Below, one piece after another: positions 16,755-24,149 of a DNA stretch of 33,185 bases. Within the stretch, counting starts at the first letter, position 1. The number at the start of each line of letters is the position of its first letter. The DNA is from an uncultured bacterium (GTDB lineage Bacteria > Verrucomicrobiota > Kiritimatiellia > RFP12 > CAIWXQ01): NCBI GenBank assembly GCA_903861045.1, contig CAIOST010000039.1, positions 1 to 33,185 of the forward strand, given 5' to 3'. The notes beneath the pieces were generated by a model. The model worked only from the letters and a program-made list of their open reading frames with translations. It ran no database searches and was not told the origin of the DNA. The position numbers were made by a program, and so were the translations under genes.

Positions 16755-17908
16755 TTCGGGTCTCCTTCGCTTTTTGTAGCGGACATCGGCACATGCTCAT
16801 TCTTCTGCAACTCCATGCCTGTCGCATCCGTGAGATAGTGAACCGGGATATCGCGGTGCAGGTCCGCGAGCAGACAGGCCAACATACCGTCGGGCGCGAG
16901 CTGGCCAATCACGGCACTTGCCGCCAGATGCAAGGCATATTGGTTGCACCACGCGGCCCGGGCGGCGCTGAAACCTACCACCGCCGCCTCGAAGGGCGAC
17001 ATAATCAGGAGCCGGCCGCCATCGATGGCGCGTTGCACGTCCGGCGGGAAATGTTCCGGCAAGCCGTGCGCCAGAATCCAAACCATGGGTGTACCATCGC
17101 CTAGGCAGGCATCAAAAACAGCGCGCTCCATGGGGCTAAGAAAGCCGCCGACCACGCAGGCGGGTCGTTCGGGCCATTGCGCAGCAGGCGCACGGCCTGC
17201 CGCAGGGGCATGGCATGCCGCAGCATGGCATGCCGCAGGGGCATGGCATGCCGCAGGGGCATGGCATGCCATGCCCGTACGGCGCGATGCCAGAAAGGCC
17301 GTCATGGGCAGATCCAGCAGCGCGCGATCGCCCGCAAAATAGCGTGGTTCGCCATAGCGCAGCGTATCCCAATGCGCGGGGTTTTCCCGGATGTAGCGCC
17401 GAATATTGTCCATCGCCCGTGCATCGCGCACGATGATGTCGTAGTAGTTGCGTTGCCATATGGCCGCAGGGGCATGGCATGCCATGCCCCGATGCATCGC
17501 CCGTGACGTGGCGCCCTTATACGCGCCGATGATCGTGCCCAACGCACCCGCCACCGGCTGACCAAATGCCGGAGCCGTGCCTTGGCAGGCCGTGCCCCCA
17601 CCGATCCGCAGAATCCCATGCACATGATTCGGCATGATGACCCATTCATCCAGGGCGACCTGTGGAAAATGGTCCGGGATCGCGCGCCAGCAGGCGGTCG
17701 CGGTTCGGCCGGCATCGTTCAGCGCCATGCGCCCGTTGACCACCGTGCCAAAGAGCGGGCGGCGATCCGCCACGCAGAGAGTCACGAAATATATCCCGCC
17801 CGCGGCATAGTCATGGCCGTGCAACCGAATCGAACGCCGGTGATGAAGCGCCGGATCATACGCCGTCTTTCCATCTTCCGGCGCAACGTTGTGACCGCAA
17901 TCCGCCAT
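16751..17908 (-). CDS. RAYT (REP-associated HUH tyrosine transposase) fused to a DprA/SLOG-like domain
   Basis: This is a single-strand DNA transposase-like protein thought to act on REP palindromes. From the ATG at 17908 the product has 385 residues. The frame extends to 18073 and there is no good Shine-Dalgarno, so the start is uncertain. The catalytic domain shows GGIYFVTLCVADRRPLFG, the HUH motif MPNHVHGIL (H95, H97) and the tyrosine region RNYYDIIVRD (Y155/Y156). Residues ~250-345 read ACVVGGFLSPMERAVFDACL, then GRLLIMSPFEA and CNQYALHLAASAVIG, which resembles the nucleotide-binding fold of DprA/SLOG proteins. Residues 141-149 and 212-239 are MACHAPA repeats encoded by palindromic REP-like DNA. 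The stop overlaps the GH38 start, so the two are likely co-transcribed. Confidence 0.85.
   Translation of the reverse strand: MADCGHNVAPEDGKTAYDPALHHRRSIRLHGHDYAAGGIYFVTLCVADRRPLFGTVVNGRMALNDAGRTATACWRAIPDHFPQVALDEWVIMPNHVHGILRIGGGTACQGTAPAFGQPVAGALGTIIGAYKGATSRAMHRGMACHAPAAIWQRNYYDIIVRDARAMDNIRRYIRENPAHWDTLRYGEPRYFAGDRALLDLPMTAFLASRRTGMACHAPAACHAPAACHAAACHAPAAGRAPAAQWPERPACVVGGFLSPMERAVFDACLGDGTPMVWILAHGLPEHFPPDVQRAIDGGRLLIMSPFEAAVVGFSAARAAWCNQYALHLAASAVIGQLAPDGMLACLLADLHRDIPVHYLTDATGMELQKNEHVPMSATKSEGDPK
17202..17276. repeat. Tandem REP-like repeats inside the RAYT coding sequence
   Basis: Four units of GCAGGGGCATGGCATGCC lie head to tail at 17202-17219, 17220-17234 (3 bp shorter), 17235-17252 and 17253-17270. 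Each is a multiple of three, so the RAYT frame is kept. They encode the linker (MACHAPA repeats) between the HUH and SLOG-like domains. The unit contains the palindrome GGCATGCC. Confidence 0.9.
17466..17490. repeat. REP-like unit with a 22-bp perfect palindrome inside the RAYT catalytic domain
   Basis: A fifth copy of the unit, 17469-17490, is a 22-bp perfect palindrome centred on GGCATGCC and flanked by GCA. It lies just before the codons for the catalytic tyrosine and encodes GMACHAPA. It is not needed by the fold, since other RAYTs have a short loop here as far as I know. Confidence 0.9.
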
Positions 17909-18017
17909 ACCTTCCGTACTCGCGTAGCCCTGCCACTGCGACAAACCAGCCAGACAATTGAGATATAACCAGATTGGGGCGGCACAATACAAGCCAATTA
18001 TAACTATTTCTATTATT

Positions 18018-18029
18018 TTGGCATGCCAA
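18018..18029. promoter_or_regulatory. Candidate operator TTGGCATGCCAA in the divergent promoter region
   Basis: A perfect 12-bp palindrome lies 43 bp upstream of the regulator start and 110 bp upstream of the RAYT start. The placement and shape fit an operator for a GntR/LacI-type regulator controlling itself and the RAYT-GH38 transcript. Its 10-bp core TGGCATGCCA also occurs in the REP-like units of the neighbouring gene, so it may instead be a REP relic. Confidence 0.4.
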
Positions 18030-18071
18030 TACGCAGGCACCTGGTATATTACATCTATTTCAAGGAGCCCC

Positions 18072-19136
18072 ATGACTGCCCAATATCAGGAAGGCATCGA
18101 CCGGATCCGGGCGTATCTGCGCGAGCAGAACCCCGCGCACGACACACGGCTACCGTCCGAGCGCGACTTTGTAGCGTTGCTCGGGATCCCGCGGCCGGCG
18201 GTGAACAAGGCACTGGCCTGCCTGATCGCCGCAGGCGTGCTGCGACGGGAAGGGTACAAACTCTACGCCGGCGATCCGCCGCCCCCACCCGGCCCGCCAC
18301 CGATACATGTACTGATTCCGCGCGGCATCATGGTCAATGAACTCGGCCCGCTGGAAGCCGCCCACGATGTGGCCCGCGAGCGCCGCAGCCACACCATCCC
18401 GCTGCTGACGCGGGACGCAGCCGATGAACGCGAGGCGCTCACCCGGCTCTTGCGCGAGAAGATCAGCGGCTTTGTGATCTGGCCGCATGGACCAGCGTGC
18501 CCCGTGGACCTGCTCACACAGTTCCGGCAGCAAGGCACGCCTTTCGTGGTGTGCGATCAGGACGTAGAGGACTTCGACTTCGTCGGCGTGGACAACGAGG
18601 CGGGCACCACGCTGGCGGTGCAGCACCTGGTCGCGCAGGGCCACCGCAACCTCGCCTACCTCACCCTGCCGTGGCCCTTACCCAGCCTCGGCCACCGCTG
18701 CGCCGGCTATCGCCAGGCCTGCCAGGCGGCCGGACTGCAAGGCGCTGCCGCTCAGATCATTGAAGTTCCTGATTTTTCTGAGACTTCCTCGGCGGAGGCC
18801 TTTGCCACCCTACGGAAACGTTACCCCAAGGCCACCGCCTTCGTGGCCAGCAACGACAGTATCGCCCTGCCGGTTATGGCGGGCGCCCAAGCCGCCGGCG
18901 TACGCGTTCCGCAAGAACTCTCGGCCGTCGGCTTCGACGATATTCGCGCGGCCGGGCAGGCCACCCCGGCCCTGACCACCATCCGGCAGGATTTCTACGA
19001 GATCGGCTACCAGGCCACCCAACTGCTCTACCAGCGCCTCACCGCCACGCCGCCGCGCGATCCGCTGCAATCCGTACGCATGCGCCTCCATCCCCGCCTG
19101 ATCATCCGCGGATCCGCTGGCAGCAGAGTCTCTTAA
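18072..19136 (+). CDS. GntR-type DNA-binding domain with LacI-type sugar-binding domain (AraR-like regulator)
   Basis: The product is a 354-residue transcription regulator. The ATG at 18072 is preceded by AAGGAG; the frame is open further upstream but without a better signal. Residues ~1-70 form a GntR winged helix (RLPSERDFVALLGIPRPAVN, then ALACLIAAGVLRREG). From ~80 to the end there is a periplasmic-binding-protein-like domain of the LacI family (FVGVDNEAGTTLAVQHLVAQ, AFVASNDSIALPV, LSAVGFDDI, LTTIRQDFYEIG). This architecture is known from AraR-type repressors that release DNA on sugar binding. It diverges from the RAYT-GH38 transcript, so it is the likely local sugar-responsive regulator. 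The ligand is unknown. Confidence 0.9.
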   Translation: MTAQYQEGIDRIRAYLREQNPAHDTRLPSERDFVALLGIPRPAVNKALACLIAAGVLRREGYKLYAGDPPPPPGPPPIHVLIPRGIMVNELGPLEAAHDVARERRSHTIPLLTRDAADEREALTRLLREKISGFVIWPHGPACPVDLLTQFRQQGTPFVVCDQDVEDFDFVGVDNEAGTTLAVQHLVAQGHRNLAYLTLPWPLPSLGHRCAGYRQACQAAGLQGAAAQIIEVPDFSETSSAEAFATLRKRYPKATAFVASNDSIALPVMAGAQAAGVRVPQELSAVGFDDIRAAGQATPALTTIRQDFYEIGYQATQLLYQRLTATPPRDPLQSVRMRLHPRLIIRGSAGSRVS

Positions 19137-19221
19137 TCTCCAGTCTTAATCTGTCCGCGGGAGTAACTGCTCAGGTGGGGCGGGTCAACCTACACGGCCC
19201 GGTGTACGCTGCTCCGACGCC

Positions 19222-20151
19222 TCAGCCCTCTGCCAGGAGCTTCCGCAGATCCGGCGTCAACGGGGCCTCGATGCGCATGGCCGTGCCGGTGCGGGGGTGT
19301 GTCAGGGCAATGGCGGTGGCGTGCAGGAAATGGCGGGGGAACTTCGGCACCTCGGGCCCGTGGTAGAGGGTATCGCCCAACAGCGGATGCTCGATGAGCG
19401 CGAGTTGGCAGCGGATCTGATGCGTGACGCCGGTGTAGATGGTCACTTCCAGCAGCGTGTTCGCCCCCACCCGCCGCAGCACGCGGTAGGCGGTCACGGC
19501 GTGCATGGGCCGTTCCGGCACGCGCAGCGAACGCACATCCACCATGCGACCACGGCAGGTGGGGTGGTGCGCCAGATCATGCGTGAGTGTGCCATCCTGC
19601 TTCACCACACCGGCCACCAGCGCCAGGTATGTCTTGCAGACCTGCCGTGCGGCAAACTGGGCGCGCAGCGAGGCAAACGCCGCGGCCGTGCGCGCGGCCA
19701 GCACGAGGCCGGAGGTGCCAGTGTCAATGCGGTGCGCGACACCAGCCAAGAGCGGCTGATCGCCGAGTTCCGCAATTTCCGGGAAGCGCGCCACCAGCGC
19801 ATTGGCCAGGGTGTCGGTCTCTTCCGGGCGCAGTGGATGCACGGCCATACCGGCCGGTTTATTGACGGCCACCAGGTCCGCGTCCTGAAAGAGGATTTCC
19901 AGCGGCAGGGCCGGATTCGGTGCCACGCGCAGGTCGACCGCTTCCAGCATTTGCACAATGTGCACCCGGTCGCCGGCCCGCACTCTGCCCCCCTTGGACG
20001 CCGCGTCGCACCCGGCCACCACCACCGCGCCAGCCTCAATCGCCCGTCTCACCAGCGCCGCCGTCGATGATGGGAAATGCGCCCGTACCACGGCATCCAG
20101 CCGCTGACCCGACTCGGCCGAAGAAACTTGAAACTGTTGCTGGGTGATCAT
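19222..20151 (-). CDS. RluA-family 23S rRNA/tRNA pseudouridine synthase
   Basis: The enzyme isomerises uridine in structured RNA. From ATG 20151 (MITQQQFQVSSAESG) the protein has an N-terminal S4-like RNA-binding domain (RLDAVVRAHFPSS, GGRVRAGDRVHI), then LFQDADLVAVNKPAGMAVHP and the catalytic motif GVAHRIDTGTSGLVLAARTA whose Asp is the nucleophile, and VTIYTGVTHQIRCQLALIEH near the end. The frame extends to 20187, overlapping RNase D; the chosen start leaves a 13-bp gap. No strong Shine-Dalgarno is visible, so translation may depend on the upstream gene. I do not assign the target site (RluC, RluD or other). Confidence 0.9.
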   Translation of the reverse strand: MITQQQFQVSSAESGQRLDAVVRAHFPSSTAALVRRAIEAGAVVVAGCDAASKGGRVRAGDRVHIVQMLEAVDLRVAPNPALPLEILFQDADLVAVNKPAGMAVHPLRPEETDTLANALVARFPEIAELGDQPLLAGVAHRIDTGTSGLVLAARTAAAFASLRAQFAARQVCKTYLALVAGVVKQDGTLTHDLAHHPTCRGRMVDVRSLRVPERPMHAVTAYRVLRRVGANTLLEVTIYTGVTHQIRCQLALIEHPLLGDTLYHGPEVPKFPRHFLHATAIALTHPRTGTAMRIEAPLTPDLRKLLAEG

Positions 20152-20164
20152 AGTGGCAGGTGGG

Positions 20165-21268
20165 TCAGCCAGGCACTTCCGCCACAAACTGTTTGCGCCA
20201 CCCTTGTGCCAGCGGATGGCTAAGGCGATCGGCCTGGGGTAGATTTAAAAAGGCTTCCGCCTCGGCGCGCGAAGCCACGAGGGCGGGGTGGATCCGCTGC
20301 GCCGCGCACCCATCGCGGATATGCGCCAGCAGGGCATCCACGCGTGCTTTCGGCGTAGGCCGCGCCGCCAGGTGGGACGGTTGCGGACAGGCCGCGTCCG
20401 GCACGGCTTGTCCACGCGCCACCGCAGCCAGCAAGTCAGCCAGCACGGCCTCCGGCATGTTGCGTGGCAAATCCGGCAAGCGTGCCAGCGCCGCGCGATC
20501 CTGGGGCGCCAAGCATGCCAGGTCAATGAGAAGTTCATCGGGCAGCACATGGCCACGCGGCCAGTCGCGTTGCCGCGCCTCCAGCTCCCGCCACGCGGCT
20601 ACCTCGCGCAGGATCGCCAGTTGACGCGCAGAGAGGCGCGAACCCCCTTTGACACGCAGGTACTGACTTTGTGGATCACGGTCCAGGCAGGAGGCCACCT
20701 CATCCAACCGCAATAGTTCTTCGTGCAACCAGGCACGCACCTCGTCCGCGGCGCAACGGGCCAGCAGCGCGCTGCGCAACGGCAGCAAGTGCAGAACATC
20801 AGCCGCGGCATACTGCAGTTGATTGGGCCGGAGCGGCCGGCGCACCCAGTCCGAGCGGGTTTCGTCTTTACACAGTTCGACCCCTAGTGTCTGTCGCAAC
20901 AACAACTGCAATGAACAGGTCGGATCAAGATTGGCGAAGCCCGCCGCCAGCCGCGTATCAAAGATCCGACACGGTCGGGCCCCTGTGGCCCGGGCCAGAA
21001 TAGCCAGATCTTGGGGCGCATCGTGCAACACCTTGGTAACCGTGGCGGACGCCAACACCGGACCCAGCGCCGTGAGGTTCGGCAGTTGTACGGCATCCAC
21101 CAACCAACATTGGTTATCCGGCGTCGCCAGTTGCACCAACCCGAGCACCGGATAGAAGGTGCGTTCCCAGAAAAACTCTGTATCCACCGCCACCGCCTCG
21201 CGCAGCAACAACTCCGCCGCGAGGTCGTCCAACGCGGCTGGCGTGGTGATCAATTTCACGTCGTGCAA
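20165..21268 (-). CDS. rnd: Ribonuclease D (DEDD exonuclease with HRDC domain)
   Basis: RNase D trims tRNA and other small RNA 3' ends. The 367-residue protein shows the DEDD exonuclease motifs AVDTEFFWERTFYP (D29, E31), HDAPQDLAIL (D87) and YAAADVLHLLPL, and then an HRDC region around LAILREVAAWRELEARQRDW PRG. A TTG start at 21268 is supported by AAAGGA 5-6 nt upstream; the first in-frame ATG would lie much further in. It forms a two-gene unit with the RluA-family gene. Confidence 0.9.
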   Translation of the reverse strand: MHDVKLITTPAALDDLAAELLLREAVAVDTEFFWERTFYPVLGLVQLATPDNQCWLVDAVQLPNLTALGPVLASATVTKVLHDAPQDLAILARATGARPCRIFDTRLAAGFANLDPTCSLQLLLRQTLGVELCKDETRSDWVRRPLRPNQLQYAAADVLHLLPLRSALLARCAADEVRAWLHEELLRLDEVASCLDRDPQSQYLRVKGGSRLSARQLAILREVAAWRELEARQRDWPRGHVLPDELLIDLACLAPQDRAALARLPDLPRNMPEAVLADLLAAVARGQAVPDAACPQPSHLAARPTPKARVDALLAHIRDGCAAQRIHPALVASRAEAEAFLNLPQADRLSHPLAQGWRKQFVAEVPG

Positions 21269-21382
21269 GGCAATCCTTTCTTCCGATGGCTAACCTTTCG
21301 CCCAAGCCGCCACTATACCTGCTGTCGGTGGTGTGATCCAGCCAGCAGTTTACGTGTTTACGGCTTCCCCCACAAATGGCAC

Positions 21383-21411
21383 TTGCGAGCAGGCGGGGGG
21401 GATGGTACTAT
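21383..21411 (+). promoter_or_regulatory. Candidate sigma-70 promoter for rpmB
   Basis: TTGCGA (21383-21388) and TACTAT (21406-21411) are separated by 17 bp and lie 30 bp before the L28 start. An overlapping TATACA at 21409 is a weaker alternative -10. Confidence 0.5.
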
Positions 21412-21440
21412 ACATTCCTTTTTGCGAGGAGATTACGATC

Positions 21441-21668
21441 ATGGCCAGGGTATGTGACATCTGCGGTAAGGGCCCGCGCACGGGCAACACGATTGTGCGG
21501 CACGGTCTCGCCAAGTACAAAGGCGGCATCGGCATGCATACGACCGGTATCAACAAGCGCCGTTTTCTGCCCAATTTGCAGAGCGTACGCGTGAAAGAGG
21601 CCGGCAACTCGGTGCGGCGCACGGTTTGCACTTCCTGTATTAAGCAGGAAAAGGTCACCAAGGCGTAG
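21441..21668 (+). CDS. rpmB: 50S ribosomal protein L28
   Basis: This is a 75-residue large-subunit protein. It starts MARVCDICGKGPRTGNTIVR with the typical N-terminal CxxC and has a second cysteine pair near the end (CTSCIKQEK), so it is the zinc-binding form. GAGGAG 9 nt upstream fixes the ATG inside a longer open frame. It is monocistronic or leads into the zinc-ribbon gene 76 bp downstream. Confidence 0.95.
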   Translation: MARVCDICGKGPRTGNTIVRHGLAKYKGGIGMHTTGINKRRFLPNLQSVRVKEAGNSVRRTVCTSCIKQEKVTKA

Positions 21669-21744
21669 CGGCCTGGCATCGTGTCGCCTGGAATCTGGAC
21701 GCCCACCTTTTTGAAGTCGGGCGGATTGCACCAGGGAGGACGTG

Positions 21745-22227
21745 ATGACAATCCCAACGAAGCAACTCCGGCATACGCAGAAGCTTCAGAACACGGACGA
21801 GACCGACGACCAGGCTCGGCTGACGGATATTCTCTTCAACTGCCCGCATTGCGGACACAATCTCTGCATTGACTGCCGCGGCGCTGGTCTATTGACCAAT
21901 TGCACGGAGTGCGGCAAGGAACTCCTCATCCCGATTCCGGAAGGAATGGGCGTTGAGGACATTGACCTCACCCGCGACCAGACGATCGGCCAGTTGTTAT
22001 ACACTCGCCGCATGCTGGCACGCGCGGAACAGCGCATCTTGGAGCTGGAGGAAGTCGCCGACAGCCTGAAGGAGCGTCGCTCCGTCATGGAAAAGTCGCG
22101 CATGACCACGCTGCATCATTACGCCGATCTGGCAGGGCTTTGCCAGACGCTACAGCGTAGTCAGGGCGAGACCGCCGCCATTCTCGGTCGCATGCTGGAG
22201 CTTATCGCCAGCGAACAACAGCACTAG
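21745..22227 (+). CDS. Zinc-ribbon and coiled-coil protein of unknown function
   Basis: I do not recognise a named family. The 160-residue product has a zinc ribbon at about residues 32-62 (FNCPHCGHNLCIDCRGAGLL, then NCTECGKELLIPIPEG) with three CxxC pairs. A helical, probably coiled-coil region follows from ~80 to the end (ARAEQRILELEEVADSLKER, LCQTLQRSQGETAAILGRML). GGGAGG lies 5 nt before the ATG at 21745; a GTG one codon earlier is less likely. Its stop overlaps that of the convergent hydrolase gene (CTAG). It could be an adaptor that binds nucleic acid or protein. Confidence 0.8.
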   Translation: MTIPTKQLRHTQKLQNTDETDDQARLTDILFNCPHCGHNLCIDCRGAGLLTNCTECGKELLIPIPEGMGVEDIDLTRDQTIGQLLYTRRMLARAEQRILELEEVADSLKERRSVMEKSRMTTLHHYADLAGLCQTLQRSQGETAAILGRMLELIASEQQH

Positions 22228-22850
22228 TGCGACAGGTAGGGGTTGGTGCGGCGTTCTTCGTGCAGGCTGGTGTGCGGGCCGTGGCCGGCAATGATCTGGG
22301 TGTCATCGGGTAGCGCGAGCAATTTCTTTAACGAACGTTGCAACTCACGACCATCACTCCCCGGCAGATCGGTGCGCCCTACGGAACCGGCAAAGAGCGT
22401 ATCGCCGGACAACAGCAGTTTCTCGGCGGCGAAGTACAGGCAGAAACTGCCCGGGGTGTGTCCGGGCGTGGTGATCAGGCGGGCTGTAAGCCCCCCCCGA
22501 TCCAAGGTTGCGCCGTCGGCGAGGTCGGTTTGCAGCGAGCGCGGCGACTGGGGTGGCGCTGGATAGGCAGGTGGAATACGATTGAGCGCCGAGAAGGCCC
22601 AAGCGGCATCGGCGGCGTGCAGGCAGACCGGCGCAGGATGGGTGACCAGCAGGTCGTCGAGCGCCGAGAGATGATCCACATGGCCATGCGTACAGACGTA
22701 CTGAGCCACCTGCAGGTGCTCCCGACGCAGGAAGTCACGAATGCGCGCGCCCTCCGCACCGGGATCAACAATCCAAGCTTGCGCCGGATCTTGCCAGAGC
22801 ACCACACAGTTCACCTCAAAGCCGCCGACCACGATAGTTCGGAATTGCAT
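22224..22850 (-). CDS. Metallo-beta-lactamase-fold hydrolase (glyoxalase II-like)
   Basis: This 208-residue protein is read from MQFRTIVVGGFEVNCVVLW (ATG at 22850); the frame is open to 22946 but the earlier residues do not fit the fold. It has the binuclear zinc motif THGHVDHLSALDD (H55, H57, D59, H60), TPGHTPGSFCLYF, SGDTLFAGSVGRTDLPGSD and IIAGHGPHT. This pattern is the small YcbL/GloB-like group that hydrolyses thioesters or related metabolites. The exact substrate cannot be told. Its stop overlaps that of the zinc-ribbon gene. Confidence 0.9.
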   Translation of the reverse strand: MQFRTIVVGGFEVNCVVLWQDPAQAWIVDPGAEGARIRDFLRREHLQVAQYVCTHGHVDHLSALDDLLVTHPAPVCLHAADAAWAFSALNRIPPAYPAPPQSPRSLQTDLADGATLDRGGLTARLITTPGHTPGSFCLYFAAEKLLLSGDTLFAGSVGRTDLPGSDGRELQRSLKKLLALPDDTQIIAGHGPHTSLHEERRTNPYLSH

Positions 22851-22963
22851 GACGCGTAGCATAATGAATAATGGCGGAGAACGCAACGAGGCGACATCGG
22901 TCGCGCACGCCATGACAACTTTTTCTGCCTCCCATCTGCCAAGCACACGTCGTTGCCGCTCCG

Positions 22964-22979
22964 TGGCATGCGAAACGCT
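22964..22979 (+). promoter_or_regulatory. Candidate sigma-54 promoter upstream of flbD
   Basis: TGGCATGCGAAACGCT has the GG-N10-GC core of sigma-54 promoters. The -24 half is good (TGGCA) and the -12 half is weak (ACGC instead of TTGC). A start near 22990 would give a ~90-nt leader to flbD. The rest of 22851-23081 shows nothing else clear. Confidence 0.3.
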
Positions 22980-23081
22980 ATATAGCAGCTACGATTCAGG
23001 CGCGGCAGGACGGTGCGTCCTTCCTAACCACCACGTGGACAACCAGTAGCATTTACCAACCCCCAACCGAGGCCTGCCAAT

Positions 23082-23264
23082 ATGATTAAACTCACCAAAG
23101 TGGATGGCGAAGAAATCTACATCAATCACCACTACATCGAGATCATGGAAGCCAATCCCAACACCACCATCAAGATTCATAATGGCACGACTTTTGTCGT
23201 CATGGAAAAACTCGCAGACGTGCTCATCCAGATGCGGCAGTGGGACTTCCGGGGCGGCGTGTAG
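23082..23264 (+). CDS. flbD: FlbD/SwrD-family flagellar protein
   Basis: This is a 60-residue protein (MIKLTKVDGEEIYINHHYIE, then NPNTTIKIHNGTTFVVMEKL). It matches the short FlbD/SwrD family that in many bacteria sits beside motA/motB and supports flagellar motor function. It is not the NtrC-type FlbD of Caulobacter. A GAGG lies upstream of the ATG. motB follows after 39 bp, and motA, usually the next gene, is missing here. Confidence 0.9.
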   Translation: MIKLTKVDGEEIYINHHYIEIMEANPNTTIKIHNGTTFVVMEKLADVLIQMRQWDFRGGV

Positions 23265-23303
23265 TACGCAAACGTGCGCAAAACACAAAAGTAGCAGGCG
23301 AGC

Positions 23304-24137
23304 ATGGCAAACAAACGCAAACGAGGTCATGAAGAGGAAGAGGGGCACGAGAATGCCGAGCGGTGGTTGCTTACGTATGCCGACATGATCACGCTGCTGG
23401 TGGCCTTTTTCATCATGATGTACTCGATGTCTGTGATGGACATGAAGAAGTTCAACGAGCTTGCCATTGCCATCCGCAGCGGTTTTCTGGGGGAGCTCAG
23501 CGGCACGGGCAACAAGCCGTTGCCCAAGAATGGCGGCGGTACCAACCGGGATAACCAGCCGATCATCTCCGGCAGCTCACCTGAGTCCACACCCTACTAC
23601 GGGCATGCCAGTGGCACCTCCGACTACCAGGAGAAGATAAATATCACGCAGTACATCAAGAACCAGTTCGCGGTCATGCGACTGGACGAAGCCATCCGGC
23701 CCGTGCTGGATGTCTCCGCGAATGCGGGCAACCGCTTTGCCGTCATTGTGTCGGATCAGATCTATTTCGAGCGGGACTCCGCGCGGCTGACGCCGGCAGC
23801 CCGGGAGAAACTCCGCGTCGCCGGGCAGGCCCTGCGCAAGACCAACGTTAAGATCCTGATTGACGGGTATGCGCCGGCCGTCGCGACGAACAGCAGCAGC
23901 TTTCAGGATAGCTGGCAACTGGCGGCCGAGCGGGCGCGTCTGGCCGCCAACTTTCTGATCGACGAGATCCCGCTCAACCCCCGGCGGCTCACCATCGCCA
24001 GCCATGGTGAATGGACGATCCCCGACCGCGCCAAGTGCCTGGAACTCACCGCCGGCGGCGAATGGCTGCAACTCGCCAACCCGCCCAACAGCGGCAACAA
24101 TCAGGACCGCATCATCCTCTCCATCATCCTGGAATGA
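23304..24137 (+). CDS. motB: MotB-type flagellar stator protein
   Basis: MotB anchors the proton-driven stator to peptidoglycan. The 277-residue protein has a charged N-tail, one membrane helix with the proton-carrying Asp (WLLTYADMITLLVAFFIMMY, D27), a linker rich in Gly/Ser/Asn and an OmpA-like domain (about 155-275). In that domain the usual GHTD reads DGYAP, so the diaminopimelate-binding Asp is Pro, while the Arg of the following helix is retained (AAERARL). GGCGAG precedes the ATG. No motA lies next to it, so its partner must be encoded elsewhere. The gene is convergent with the SUMF1-domain gene, 12 bp apart. Confidence 0.9.
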   Translation: MANKRKRGHEEEEGHENAERWLLTYADMITLLVAFFIMMYSMSVMDMKKFNELAIAIRSGFLGELSGTGNKPLPKNGGGTNRDNQPIISGSSPESTPYYGHASGTSDYQEKINITQYIKNQFAVMRLDEAIRPVLDVSANAGNRFAVIVSDQIYFERDSARLTPAAREKLRVAGQALRKTNVKILIDGYAPAVATNSSSFQDSWQLAAERARLAANFLIDEIPLNPRRLTIASHGEWTIPDRAKCLELTAGGEWLQLANPPNSGNNQDRIILSIILE

Positions 24138-24149
24138 AGCTCGTGCGCC

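Noticed and set aside
17202-17490. Tandem repeats considered as a CRISPR array
   Set aside because: Units are adjacent without spacers, are palindromic and lie in frame in the RAYT gene, so REP-like repeats explain them better.
23082-23264. NtrC-type FlbD activator that could partner sigma-54
   Set aside because: The product has only 60 residues and belongs to the small FlbD/SwrD family. It has no AAA+ domain.
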